A stretch of 64,000 nucleotides of DNA. Origin: Psychrobacter sp. APC 3426. Lineage in GTDB: Bacteria > Pseudomonadota > Gammaproteobacteria > Pseudomonadales > Moraxellaceae. Of this stretch, positions 55,401 through 62,389 are shown piece by piece. Where the stretch lies: positions 310,001 through 374,000 of the forward strand of contig NZ_JASDCF010000001.1 in NCBI RefSeq assembly GCF_030408035.1, in the 5' to 3' direction. Under the pieces are notes generated by a model, which did not search any database, was not told the origin of the DNA, and saw nothing but the letters and a program-made list of their open reading frames with translations. Within the stretch, counting starts at the first letter, position 1. Every line of letters starts with the position of its first letter. The position numbers and the translations under genes were made by a program.

Positions 55401-57290
55401 GGTAAATACTGCGTTGCCTGATGCATCTGTCGTTTGCTGGCTGCCTTGAATACTCACGCCTGTGACATTACTAATAGCCAACTTAACTTCTTTGCCAGCT
55501 GCAGCACTACCATCCGGGCGCTTACCTGCAACTTGAATTTGGAATTGATTTTTTAGGATGTTTACAGCGCTAGGAATGTTTTTTACATTTAGAATCGTTT
55601 CACTTTCAGCAGTTACTTTGATACGTTCACTATTGATACTACTACTAGCTCCTGAAGCTTCAGTAACTTTAGCGGTTAAGACAAAGCCACCGATACTCTC
55701 TAACTTTGTTCTTTGAGCGGCTGTCAAACTTGCTGGCACACTCACACTGTAATTCACCATGCCTTTCCCATCAGTTACTTGAGTAGCAGCACTATCTAAG
55801 TTTAAGAGTCCAGTTTTAATTAGATCCTGAGGCAAGCTGGCAGTGACTTTTTGATTGGCAATTGCTCCGCCATCTTTATCATTGACACGGAAACTGATAA
55901 TAGCTTCACTACCGAAACTAGAGATTCTACTTTTATTTTTCGTCGCAAACTTTATTTGATACTGAGATTCAGGGATATACGCTTCGTTGCCATATGTATC
56001 CATCGTGACTGCACGGTTTGGCTCTGATAAAACCACCGTATAGCTGACGCCTTTTTCTACAATTTCTTTGCGCTGAGCTGCAGTAAGCGTAGGCGCTACA
56101 ATTAAACTAACAACTGCACTTCCTGTTGCATCAAATGTAAAACTCTCTGTACTAAGCTTAACACCAGTAACTGCATTGTTAAGCTTGATTGTGCCTTTTG
56201 CCCCATTAATAACGGTTGGCACTTTAGAGTTTTTAGCCGTTGCTGTGATAGTTAGCGGCTTCTCATCTCCATAGGCATTAAGCACTACGTCCCTACCTTT
56301 CACATCTAAGACATAATCAGAGACAGGCAGGGCTACAGTTAAAGTATCTGTTTCTTGCTTGGTGGCGCCATTCTGCTCTTGGATACTGATTGCATATGCA
56401 ACACCTTCACCTTTCAACAGTGCATCACGCTCAGCTTTCGAAAGATTTTCATCTATTTTAATGCTAAAAGTTGCAATACCATCCGCATTTGTGACTTTAC
56501 TACTGCCACCTACGATAGAGATGCCTTTTATATTATCAATACCCAGCCCAACTTTAACATCCTGAACGCGGGCACCCTTGCTGTTCTTAGCAATGACGGT
56601 CAATTGAGCGCTGTCACCATAAGGGTTTAGCGCGTTATTAGAGACTGAGCTTGTTTTCAATGAAGAGGTAATATCAAGCTTGCTTTCCGTAACTTGTGTG
56701 CCATCACCACTGCCTTTTTTACTGACAGAAACCTTTAATTCCTGCGGTGCGACTGCAGTGCCATCTGCTTTGTTAGCAGTCGCCACTAGAGTAAAACCAT
56801 TGGCTATCAGCTCATCTTTATCAGCAACTGCTTGCGGATTGAGCTTTAATGCATATACCGCATTCCCGTCATCGTCCGTAGTTTGGGTGCTCTGACCTTC
56901 AATAGTGATACCGTTATTTTCAGAGTCCACTACTTTTAGAGTCACGGCTTTACCGACCATAGCTCCACCAGATACTTTTTCAACAGCTTTAACCGTAACA
57001 CTAAAAGCTGCTTGATCATCAGACAACTCAATAATAGTAGGCGCTGTGCTCAGTTTTTGGATAAAGAAGTCTGGCTCAATCTCTGGCACTTGTTCGCCAC
57101 CACCAGTATTACCATTACCGCCAGTACCACCACCTGTACCAGGTTGAGTAACACCTAAATCAGGTGCAGGTGCGACAGAGTCTACCGTGTCACCATCACC
57201 GCCACCACCACAACCTGCTAAGGCCAAAGCACAAGTCAGAGAAGTGAGTTGAAATAGTTTAGAGCTAATAGGTAGTGAGCTATATGACAT
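49452..57290 (-). CDS. giant lipoprotein with tandem Ig-like (Big_1/invasin-type) domains
   Basis: A protein of about 2612 residues. The start MSYSSLP at 57290 is chosen because GGAG lies nine bases ahead; the frame is open further up. A lipoprotein signal ends LALAGCGGGGDGD. A Gly/Thr/Asn-rich linker follows, then some 20 Ig-like domains of about 100-120 residues carrying Big_1-type motifs such as DGNAVYAL and ISFRVNDKDGGVIANQKVT. Residues about 440-1400 form four repeats of ~237 residues. The C-terminal ~250 residues are less repetitive and contain two Cys pairs. No outer-membrane barrel was seen, so it is probably a surface or periplasmic fibre anchored by lipid; adhesion is inferred. Confidence 0.85.
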   Translation of the reverse strand: MSYSSLPISSKLFQLTSLTCALALAGCGGGGDGDTVDSVAPAPDLGVTQPGTGGGTGGNGNTGGGEQVPEIEPDFFIQKLSTAPTIIELSDDQAAFSVTVKAVEKVSGGAMVGKAVTLKVVDSENNGITIEGQSTQTTDDDGNAVYALKLNPQAVADKDELIANGFTLVATANKADGTAVAPQELKVSVSKKGSGDGTQVTESKLDITSSLKTSSVSNNALNPYGDSAQLTVIAKNSKGARVQDVKVGLGIDNIKGISIVGGSSKVTNADGIATFSIKIDENLSKAERDALLKGEGVAYAISIQEQNGATKQETDTLTVALPVSDYVLDVKGRDVVLNAYGDEKPLTITATAKNSKVPTVINGAKGTIKLNNAVTGVKLSTESFTFDATGSAVVSLIVAPTLTAAQRKEIVEKGVSYTVVLSEPNRAVTMDTYGNEAYIPESQYQIKFATKNKSRISSFGSEAIISFRVNDKDGGAIANQKVTASLPQDLIKTGLLNLDSAATQVTDGKGMVNYSVSVPASLTAAQRTKLESIGGFVLTAKVTEASGASSSINSERIKVTAESETILNVKNIPSAVNILKNQFQIQVAGKRPDGSAAAGKEVKLAISNVTGVSIQGSQQTTDASGNAVFTVNLSQDLTEKQRQDLVKSGIPYTVTLTDEDGVATNKYKAPVIIPVAEYKLNFGSSSTDKLLSTGGVTTLSFRVNDKNGGVIANQTVTASLPSSLTQKGLITLESAANQATDAQGNVSYTVRIPAGLSPTQRAELEKAGGFVLNARLVEASGASINTSSNRIPVTADPSRSQTILTAKTTPSIVNVLKDQFTIQVSAKRPNGSAATGKPVKLAINNVKGISIEGGEQVTNSAGNAVFTVNIDQALTLEQRKAFEKTGIAYTVALTDEDGVATENYSIKASVPSAAYKINFGSSSNAELSSSGGSTVISFRVNDKDGGVIANQKVSVSLPKALVDAGLLTLDTAANQTTNDKGIVNYTVRIPTGLSPTQKSALEKASGFILSAKLTEASGATTSANSTPINVSNKIQKSLTVLTSETNPKVVNILKDQFTIQVSGKRKDGSAAADKVVKLKLTQMTGITVKDDEKKTDSSGNVTFIVDISPDLTQAQREALVKSGVTYTATLTDNDGVTASNYNASVVIPAAQYQINFGSSDKVQLSSSGGSAVISFRVNDKNGGVIANQSVTAMLPKALIDSGLLTLDSTATQTTNAQGVVSYKVSVPAGLAKSQKDKLEAQKGFVLTAKAVEASGASSSISSSAIKISSELAKSDIKLTSISSPKVVTVTDKQFTIQVSAKRPNGNVAVGQKVKLEISDVAGVSIQGNEQTTNEAGNAVFTVNLSQDLTPVQRTTLITSGIKYNVTLTDDDGTVAKITDAVVKVVQPATSLEFASILTPSISELGGSGTISIKLLDKGKQTPVKGQTVAIQLGKAALDYGVTVNAESATTDFGGETTFIVTIPEGLTAKERTELKSTGINYQLSYVEKGETYTSAITKVDILTPVVDLTVLNPPNLINNRPFYTLNGEGDTVVVNAALSTRNTNISIGGQPIKLEFANEELAKLLTVNGKLGSATNIVSTNATGTAGFTVTVPSNLTAEQKAALKNQKLTATLTETLTGKKQEIQFNIQSTKAAIDLIAITPKKLNLNGGETQVEVIAKDSKDNVIAGKTVYLALPAAIAAQGVSLVTSGTQTTNESGRASFTLAVPSGLTDEQKKLIGSNFKVVFSATDENNNIATKTSIVETMAPDASGTQENITIGANKVVNTKGDTFKVFVRVENKKGSIANREVRLNVEDSIQTGVTISNNIATTNGDGVATFDLTLIDGANVNQATLEAGIKLTATTTTAENIDLIQNYIVAVDTATIDSYQLIASSDKSTLNTGGDQTNATFRVTDSKGGILAGVPVQLSIEDLEASGAALTTPSMVTTDANGQIDVGVILAANSINSRLNHSVVIHAKIVTPQYDADGKVSMQVREEKSLSLSAIGTEITIAATEANLKDGASTTITTTLVDGAGRAIANAGMELVDANGDVIHSSATAISNADGQAVFNINEADLTFDSNGNLRVFARALGENSINIQRSLNSIELIKISQAGISFINIEDVYNVDEPQLINVQIRADSAEQAATLVGKEVEVQTTIGSLIPNYLDKFTDKVIVTKPIKATDIQGNIITVKVWLKSNLAGTAVLQATVLGENVNGQPRYQTTVDTRFRATTPAKMLFQAVKSVITPGGSTEIVATVKDKNDVPVEGQTVVFSRTSDSSAGRLSAATAVTNSRGEARVVYQANASSPIGGVVINARLLDDKFNVPTRTTTITVSEEAVYTTLAFADKISSDDIYYTVRGSISVMDGSGRAVPNKEVSIKSYAVEYAQGKVCLLNTNVAYQGANTIDKDGKVNTPALKTSTKQEPLIFKSNWYDTEDPEYNYTLDKDADININDDGSIGNGRLDPINPVAIINGQVSEDGYSFTTDEVGRADFEIRYPIRYSTWVKVRFDASTFLNGSESTQSINYVLPYQLGDLSISDSSLITPWIDHASPFGTGGVPCIDSMSINIDAEKDISKVVLSPYQPNYSVSINGEGPSNISTGYNSFIVDFSKAFDLGSTISVNSNGFGFSKVIQAQ
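53130..55970 (-). repeat. four tandem ~710-bp repeats inside the giant lipoprotein gene
   Basis: Each unit encodes two domains. Domain A carries the motif ISFRVNDKxGGVIANQ, seen near 55880, 55170, 54460 and 53750. Domain B carries the motif QFTIQVSxKRPNGSAA. The spacing of A motifs is close to 710 bases (about 237 residues). Units are clearly related but diverged at the DNA level, so the expansion is not brand new. Confidence 0.8.
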
Positions 57291-57514
57291 GTTTGAGACT
57301 CCGCGTGGGCAGTAATTTATTCGAGCAAATAAGCAAAAAATCATTACACAGAATCATAACAGATTGGTAATGATACATAGATTTACAGTAATGCCAGTTG
57401 TATTAACAGATTGTATTAAATATATAACAGCAACTTTACTGACTTTTGTTATAACTTACAACTAAAAAATGAATCTTTACTATTAAATAATCAACAACAT
57501 AGCCTGTCCATTTC

Positions 57515-57757
57515 AGGGTATAATAGTTACCCTTTAGACCGACAGTAATCATAAAAATATTTGAGTATTCATCTCTTTTATGGTATAAATGTCGGCTTTA
57601 AAATTTTCTGAATTGGTTAGCCTGTTATTTGCCTTTAGATAACAGTCATATCAGCTCAACCTTCATATAGTTTTGTTTGGTGCAAAGCTGCCGCTTGCTG
57701 TGTCCATGCCGCAAAAACGTGCAACTTGCCCAGACTGGTATGAGAAAAACTCATACC
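57515..57757 (+). promoter_or_regulatory. rpmB upstream region: -10 box and leader hairpin
   Basis: A perfect TATAAT lies at 57519-57524, within an inverted repeat AGGGTA-N7-TACCCT (57515-57533). No good -35 is visible. Further down, GGTATGAG-AAAAA-CTCATACC forms a perfect eight-base stem at 57737-57757, ending 20 bases before the rpmB start and near its ribosome site (TTAGGAG). The hairpin could bind L28 for autoregulation (inference). The spacer 57291-57777 holds no gene that I can see. Confidence 0.5.
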
Positions 57758-57777
57758 TCATAGATTAGGAGTTCGCC

Positions 57778-58014
57778 ATGTCTCGAGTTTGCCAAGTGAC
57801 TGGAAAGCGCCCTATGGTGGGTAATAATGTTTCGCACGCAAACAACAAAACCCGTCGTCGCTTTCTACCAAACCTTCATAACCATCGTTTTTGGGTAGAG
57901 TCTGAAAATCGTTTTGTACGTCTACGTGTGTCTACCAAAGGTATGCGCACTATTGACAAACTTGGTATCGATAAAGTGTTAGCGGATCTACGCGCACAAG
58001 GTCAAAAAGTATAA
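57778..58014 (+). CDS. rpmB: 50S ribosomal protein L28
   Basis: The 78-residue protein starts [59 protein letters not shown], a full match to L28. AGGAG lies seven bases before the ATG. rpmG follows 134 bases later, the usual rpmB-rpmG order. Only one Cys (VCQ) is kept, so this is a zinc-less form. Confidence 0.98.
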   Translation: MSRVCQVTGKRPMVGNNVSHANNKTRRRFLPNLHNHRFWVESENRFVRLRVSTKGMRTIDKLGIDKVLADLRAQGQKV

Positions 58015-58148
58015 GTATTGATTGGCAGTTTAGTGATATCGATAATTTTCGTCATCTAAGCTGCTGCTCTGCTACATTATTTGTGGCAACTTAATATTTT
58101 AGACCCGTACCTATCGTTTGAAGACCCCTCATTTACAGGAAAGCTATC

Positions 58149-58304
58149 ATGAGAGATAAAATTAAATTAGTATCAACAGCTGGTACTGGGTATTACTACA
58201 CCACTACTAAAAACAAGCGCACTATGCCTGGCAAAATGGAAATCAAAAAGTTTGATCCAAAAGTACGCCAGCATGTGATCTTTAAAGAAGCTAAAATCAA
58301 ATAG
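58149..58304 (+). CDS. rpmG: 50S ribosomal protein L33
   Basis: The 51-residue protein [49 protein letters not shown] matches L33. No zinc-binding cysteine pairs are present, so it is the C-minus form. It is too short for ordinary ORF filters. AGGAAAG precedes the ATG. It is followed by a strong terminator, closing the rpmB-rpmG unit. Confidence 0.97.
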   Translation: MRDKIKLVSTAGTGYYYTTTKNKRTMPGKMEIKKFDPKVRQHVIFKEAKIK

Positions 58305-58369
58305 TTTGGTTTATTTATAGAACCTATTTCTTATAGATTCTATAAATCTACTATTTGAACAAAAAAAAA

Positions 58370-58398
58370 GGGTATATCAATTGATATACCCTTTTTTT
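58370..58398 (+). terminator. intrinsic terminator of rpmB-rpmG
   Basis: An 11-base perfect stem GGGTATATCAA / TTGATATACCC is followed by seven T and preceded by nine A, so it may be bidirectional. Confidence 0.9.
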
Positions 58399-58526
58399 AT
58401 GCTTTTTTTAATTTTACAGGCGATGTGTTCTACAGATATCGCGCTTTATGGTTGCTACTTATCATTGCCGCTTTAGATTTCTATCTATTAACGCTCAGCT
58501 TAAATCTGACCAATCTCACCAGTTGA

Positions 58527-58838
58527 TTAGCTGTAGTGCGTTGGTTCTTTGTCATAGACATGCGCATGCCATTGGCTCATCTGCTTTTGCATAATCACCT
58601 GAATCGCAGCATGAATCATATGCTGACCAATCGCTTGTGTATCACTGCCAAGCAACTCTTTCAGCTTTTCAGAAAAATCAATGGTCATCAGCGGTGCATC
58701 ATCTTGTTCAGCATCACGTAGTAACAATCGGCCATCTTCAGCTTCTACGAGCTCAAGGGTGGTTTCTTTGGCGAACCCTGCGAATTGATCGGTGTTTTCG
58801 TTATCTACTTCTATCTCATTATCGATATCGTATGGCAT
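58527..58838 (-). CDS. conserved small acidic protein, function unknown
   Basis: The 103-residue protein starts MPYDIDNEIEVDNENTDQFAGF; this Met at 58838 has AAGGA nine bases ahead, while the longer frame starts without one. It is acidic, without membrane segments, and ends in a helix ALQVIMQ-like region (HMIHAAIQVIMQKQMSQWHAHVYDKEPTHYS). It looks like a cytosolic alpha/beta protein. No family is recognised. Confidence 0.65.
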   Translation of the reverse strand: MPYDIDNEIEVDNENTDQFAGFAKETTLELVEAEDGRLLLRDAEQDDAPLMTIDFSEKLKELLGSDTQAIGQHMIHAAIQVIMQKQMSQWHAHVYDKEPTHYS

Positions 58839-59038
58839 TAATGTATTCCTTATTGTCCCGTGTACTACGTGCAAAGAAAATCTTGTGTGACAAATATACT
58901 GTCACACAGTGCTATCATCCTACAGTAACGCGGGTAAAACTATCTTACACATACAATGGACGCTTTGACCCTGAAATTCAAGGGCTGTCGTACAAGTTGT
59001 CTGATTAATCACACATAACATGGCTATATAACATCAGC

Positions 59039-59350
59039 TTAACGCCAATAGCGCATTTTGGCCAAAGTAAATAATAACGCCACAAACATACCCAGATAAT
59101 ACATGAGTTTCAATTCTAACGTCGGGTCACGATATTTGAACGGTAGTGCCACGGTGGCAGTCGCGGTCGGAAGTATGACCAGCATAATGAGCCAGCTTTC
59201 AAAGACATGCAACCAACCCTGTAATCCTTCGCCGTGACTTAGCGAAGCTAAGCCCAGTAACAGGCAAGCTATGATTAAAGCGATAAACAAGCCGTTAGGT
59301 AGGTCTTTTGGAAAGATAAGATCAGTGATTTTATTAGATGGTTTTGGCAT
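59039..59350 (-). CDS. small membrane protein, function unknown
   Basis: A 103-residue protein with three helices: LFIALIIACLLLGLASLS, WLIMLVILPTATATVALPF and LKLMYYLGMFVALLFTLAKM. N-terminus polar. No family recognised. It lies downstream of another small membrane protein gene on the same strand (59510), about 160 bases apart; the two could be co-transcribed. Confidence 0.6.
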   Translation of the reverse strand: MPKPSNKITDLIFPKDLPNGLFIALIIACLLLGLASLSHGEGLQGWLHVFESWLIMLVILPTATATVALPFKYRDPTLELKLMYYLGMFVALLFTLAKMRYWR

Positions 59351-59509
59351 GCTAGCATCCAGTCACGCTTAGATTGCGTGACTCATTTATGAATAAGAGT
59401 TGATGATTAGTAGGTTTATTAGAACGACCATTAAGCTGAATGCCTGACTGGGCACTAAAATAGGCTGACAAAGCGTCTAAAACAGCGAGTTTGGCACTGA
59501 GGCAACAGA

Positions 59510-59869
59510 TTAACTATAGGTGCCCATCAACCATAGCATCGACACACAGGCGGTCAACCAGCCGAGCGTCAACGCATTGCGGGTTTCGATATGCAAGCCC
59601 TTTACCTTATTAAGTACTCGCGAGCCAAGCCAAAAAAACAGCGGTATCCCAAGTACAAAGGCAGGGACGATTACCGCAGCATGACGCAGTACCGTATCGA
59701 CATCGTCACCAATCATGAGACGAAAGCCATAACCAGCTACGCTTAAAACAAGCGCAAAGACAGCCAAGCCAATCGTAATACCTTTTGGTACTAAGCTGCG
59801 CTGGCGTGGTTCAGTGCTACTTACAGATTCAGGCGCCACCGACGAGTTAAGCGGTTCTTTTATATTCAT
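59510..59869 (-). CDS. small membrane protein, function unknown
   Basis: This 119-residue protein has a polar 25-residue N-terminus, then four helices (GITIGLAVFALVLSVAGYGF, HAAVIVPAFVLGIPLFFWLG, and LTLGWLTACVSMLWLMGTY). A good ribosome site (AAGGTG) is five bases before the ATG. No family recognised. It lies downstream of rpe on the same strand with a 195-base gap. Confidence 0.65.
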   Translation of the reverse strand: MNIKEPLNSSVAPESVSSTEPRQRSLVPKGITIGLAVFALVLSVAGYGFRLMIGDDVDTVLRHAAVIVPAFVLGIPLFFWLGSRVLNKVKGLHIETRNALTLGWLTACVSMLWLMGTYS

Positions 59870-60064
59870 ACTTCACCTTTACGTGACTGATTTTACCTTT
59901 ACATGAATGACAATTGTGACTATTTATCATTCACAAGTTGTTATTCATAGGTCAGCCGGTATACAGCCATGCTAAATGCTGGTCGCTGCTGACGGCTCGA
60001 TTAACGAGTTGGCTTTATTAGGGCCATTATAACGGTTATTAGCCACCACTGTTATTCGCTGTTA

Positions 60065-60754
60065 CTAACTACCATTGGCCAATGCAAGCTCAGCACGCAT
60101 CGCATCGATAGCAGCTTTATAGTCTTCTTGATTAAAGATGGCAGAGCCTGCGACGAACATGTCAGCGCCTGCTTCAGCAATGGCACGAATATTACTAGCT
60201 TTAATACCACCATCCACTTCTAGGCGGATATCACGGCCACTGGTAATGATACGTTGACGGACTTGGCGCACCTTGTCTAAAGTGCTGTCAATAAATGACT
60301 GACCACCATAACCGGGGTTAACACTCATTAGCAATATTTGGTCAACCTTATCCATCACATAATCTAGATAATGCAATGGCGTTGCAGGGTTTAACACTAA
60401 GCCACATTCTGCCCCGCCATCTTTAATTAGCTGTAATGAGCGATCAATATGCGCACTGGCTTCTGGGTGAAAGGTGATGATACTGGCCCCCGCCTCTAAA
60501 AACTGCTCAATCATACTATCAACGGGACTGACCATAAGATGCACGTCGATCGGTGCATCGATACCATAGTCACGCAGTGCCTTACAAATCATACTACCAA
60601 AAGTCAGATTGGGAACGTAATGGTTATCCATTACGTCAAAATGAATAACATCAGCGCCAGACTCCAATACCCGCTCAACCTCTTCACCAAGTCTGGCAAA
60701 ATTAGCTGATAAGATAGAAGGGGCGATTAGATATGGTTTAGCAGGACTGGTCAT
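60065..60754 (-). CDS. rpe: ribulose-phosphate 3-epimerase
   Basis: This 229-residue TIM-barrel enzyme interconverts ribulose-5-P and xylulose-5-P in the pentose phosphate pathway. Signatures: [36 protein letters not shown] (metal His/Asp), [24 protein letters not shown] and [12 protein letters not shown]. Length is normal. No gph or other rpe-operon partner follows. Confidence 0.97.
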   Translation of the reverse strand: MTSPAKPYLIAPSILSANFARLGEEVERVLESGADVIHFDVMDNHYVPNLTFGSMICKALRDYGIDAPIDVHLMVSPVDSMIEQFLEAGASIITFHPEASAHIDRSLQLIKDGGAECGLVLNPATPLHYLDYVMDKVDQILLMSVNPGYGGQSFIDSTLDKVRQVRQRIITSGRDIRLEVDGGIKASNIRAIAEAGADMFVAGSAIFNQEDYKAAIDAMRAELALANGS

Positions 60755-60867
60755 AATTGAATTACCTAATTCATGTTTATAACAAAAGGGTGAAAATAAA
60801 AAGAGATTGAAACGTCGCTTAAACGACCGTTAGATTATTAAAGTATGGACACGCCCTAATTAAATCA

Positions 60868-61275
60868 TTAGCGCTGTTTATATTGGGTCTTGCAATAAGC
60901 ACGACCAACGTCGAATGGACGCTTAGCTTGATGCTTAGTCACACGATTGGTGACACGTTGACGCCATAATCTAAAAGATGATGGCTTTAGCGCTTGGCGC
61001 ATCAACTTAATGACCGCTGTTTCATCGAGCCCGTAGCTATGCTTTATCGCCTCAAAGGGTGTTCTGTCTTCCCATGCCATCTCTATCACTCGTGAGACTT
61101 GCAAGTCATCAAGCAGCGACTCGCCAGCCTTATTGAATGATTGGGCGATATTGTTACTAGAGCGAGTAGCGCCTTGCTGCTCGCTTTTTGTATTCACATT
61201 AATATCAGCATGCTGCTTATTTTCTAGCGCAATTTGCATGTCAGCTTGCATGATAGCAAGCGAGGAATTGACCAT
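60868..61275 (-). CDS. DUF2805 (TIGR03643) family protein
   Basis: The 135-residue protein has the conserved C-terminal core VIEMAWEDRTPFEAIKHSYGLDETAVIKLMRQALKPSSFRLWRQRVTNR, typical of DUF2805/TIGR03643; function unknown. The N-terminal half is low-complexity. The start at 61275 is preceded by AAAGGG eight bases ahead; the longer frame would begin with GTG in place of this signal. The first residues MVNSSLAIMQADMQ are not a signal peptide. It lies between fghA and rpe on the same strand. Confidence 0.82.
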   Translation of the reverse strand: MVNSSLAIMQADMQIALENKQHADINVNTKSEQQGATRSSNNIAQSFNKAGESLLDDLQVSRVIEMAWEDRTPFEAIKHSYGLDETAVIKLMRQALKPSSFRLWRQRVTNRVTKHQAKRPFDVGRAYCKTQYKQR

Positions 61276-61355
61276 AAAAACCACCCTTTAAGTATGAACC
61301 ATCAACTGTTAAAAACCCTGTACTGAGACATTACTTAATACGGCAACACCAGCAT

Positions 61356-62255
61356 TTAGCTGAGTTGAGCCATACGCCAATGATGTTCGATATGATCGTT
61401 AATCACGGTCTGGATAAAGTAATAGCTATGATCATGACCAGCTTGATAGCGTAATGTTAAAGGCTGCTGCGCTTTTTCACAAGCTTGTTGTAGTTTGGCA
61501 GTTTGTAGCTGACCTTCTGCTAAGAAATTATCGGCCGCGCCTTGATCAACCAAAATACTAGAGTACTGCTGACCGACTTTTTCAATCATTTTTGCAGCGT
61601 CTGCTTGCGACCACTGTGATGCATCCTCACCGAAATACTCTGTATAAGCTGCTTGGCCCCATGCTGATTCGCTGGCAGCACATACTGGAGACAGCGCTGA
61701 CACACTGACAAACTTACTTGGAAATTTAAAGCCCAACAATAATGCGCCATGACCACCCATTGAATGCCCTGTCACGCCAATACTATCGATAGGGAACTCT
61801 GAGCGTAATAAGTCATAAAGCTCATCAACGATATAGCTTTGCATATTAAAGTGCTCGGCCCACGGTGCTTGAGTTGCGTCGACATAGTAACTGGCGCCCT
61901 GCCCAACAAAGTAACGCTCATCGTTTGCCACATCGATACCATCACTACTTCTAGGAGAGGTATCAGGGGCGATAAATATCATGCCAAGCTCACTACATTT
62001 TTTTTGAAAATGTGCTTTATGAGTGACGTTATCTGCATTACAAGTCAAGCCTGATAAATACAAAACGGCAGGGCAACGATGACCTGCCAATGCTTCATCT
62101 GGCAGATAAATGCTAAACGTCATCGGCGTCTTAGTAGACGTCGACTCGTGACTGTAGTAGTGCTGCTCACCATCAAAACAGCGATTGACGCTGATCTGCG
62201 TGAGTTTTGAGTTGGTCGATAAACTGTGTTTATAAGAATTATTCATGAGTGACAT
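61356..62255 (-). CDS. fghA: S-formylglutathione hydrolase
   Basis: A 299-residue esterase-D type enzyme that releases formate and glutathione in formaldehyde detoxification. AVLYLSGLTCNADNVTHKAHFQK near the N-terminus, the nucleophile in GVTGHSMGGHGALLLG near residue 160, SSILVDQGAADNFL (Asp) and YQAGHDHSYYFI (His) form the triad. The N-terminus has about 15 extra residues. The usual partner adhC is not in the window; gor at 22763 supplies reduced glutathione. Confidence 0.96.
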   Translation of the reverse strand: MSLMNNSYKHSLSTNSKLTQISVNRCFDGEQHYYSHESTSTKTPMTFSIYLPDEALAGHRCPAVLYLSGLTCNADNVTHKAHFQKKCSELGMIFIAPDTSPRSSDGIDVANDERYFVGQGASYYVDATQAPWAEHFNMQSYIVDELYDLLRSEFPIDSIGVTGHSMGGHGALLLGFKFPSKFVSVSALSPVCAASESAWGQAAYTEYFGEDASQWSQADAAKMIEKVGQQYSSILVDQGAADNFLAEGQLQTAKLQQACEKAQQPLTLRYQAGHDHSYYFIQTVINDHIEHHWRMAQLS

Positions 62256-62389
62256 CCTTTTTATCCAAAGTAAAATAAACGATGACTTATAAAAAGCACT
62301 TATAAGATGGTGCTAGTCTTTAAGTATATAGTAGCATTACTAAACGCATGCGACGTAATACCTGATGTTTGGTGGTGAATTGTTGCTGT

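Noticed and set aside
57665-57735. ACAGCAAGCGG-like match to the dispersed repeat ahead of rpmB
   Set aside because: Similarity covers only about ten bases, without the other repeat blocks; probably chance.
60846-60860. GGACACGCCCTA near the rpe start region
   Set aside because: Twelve-base match to the MITE-like end with no partner arm; could be a relic but cannot be supported as a feature.
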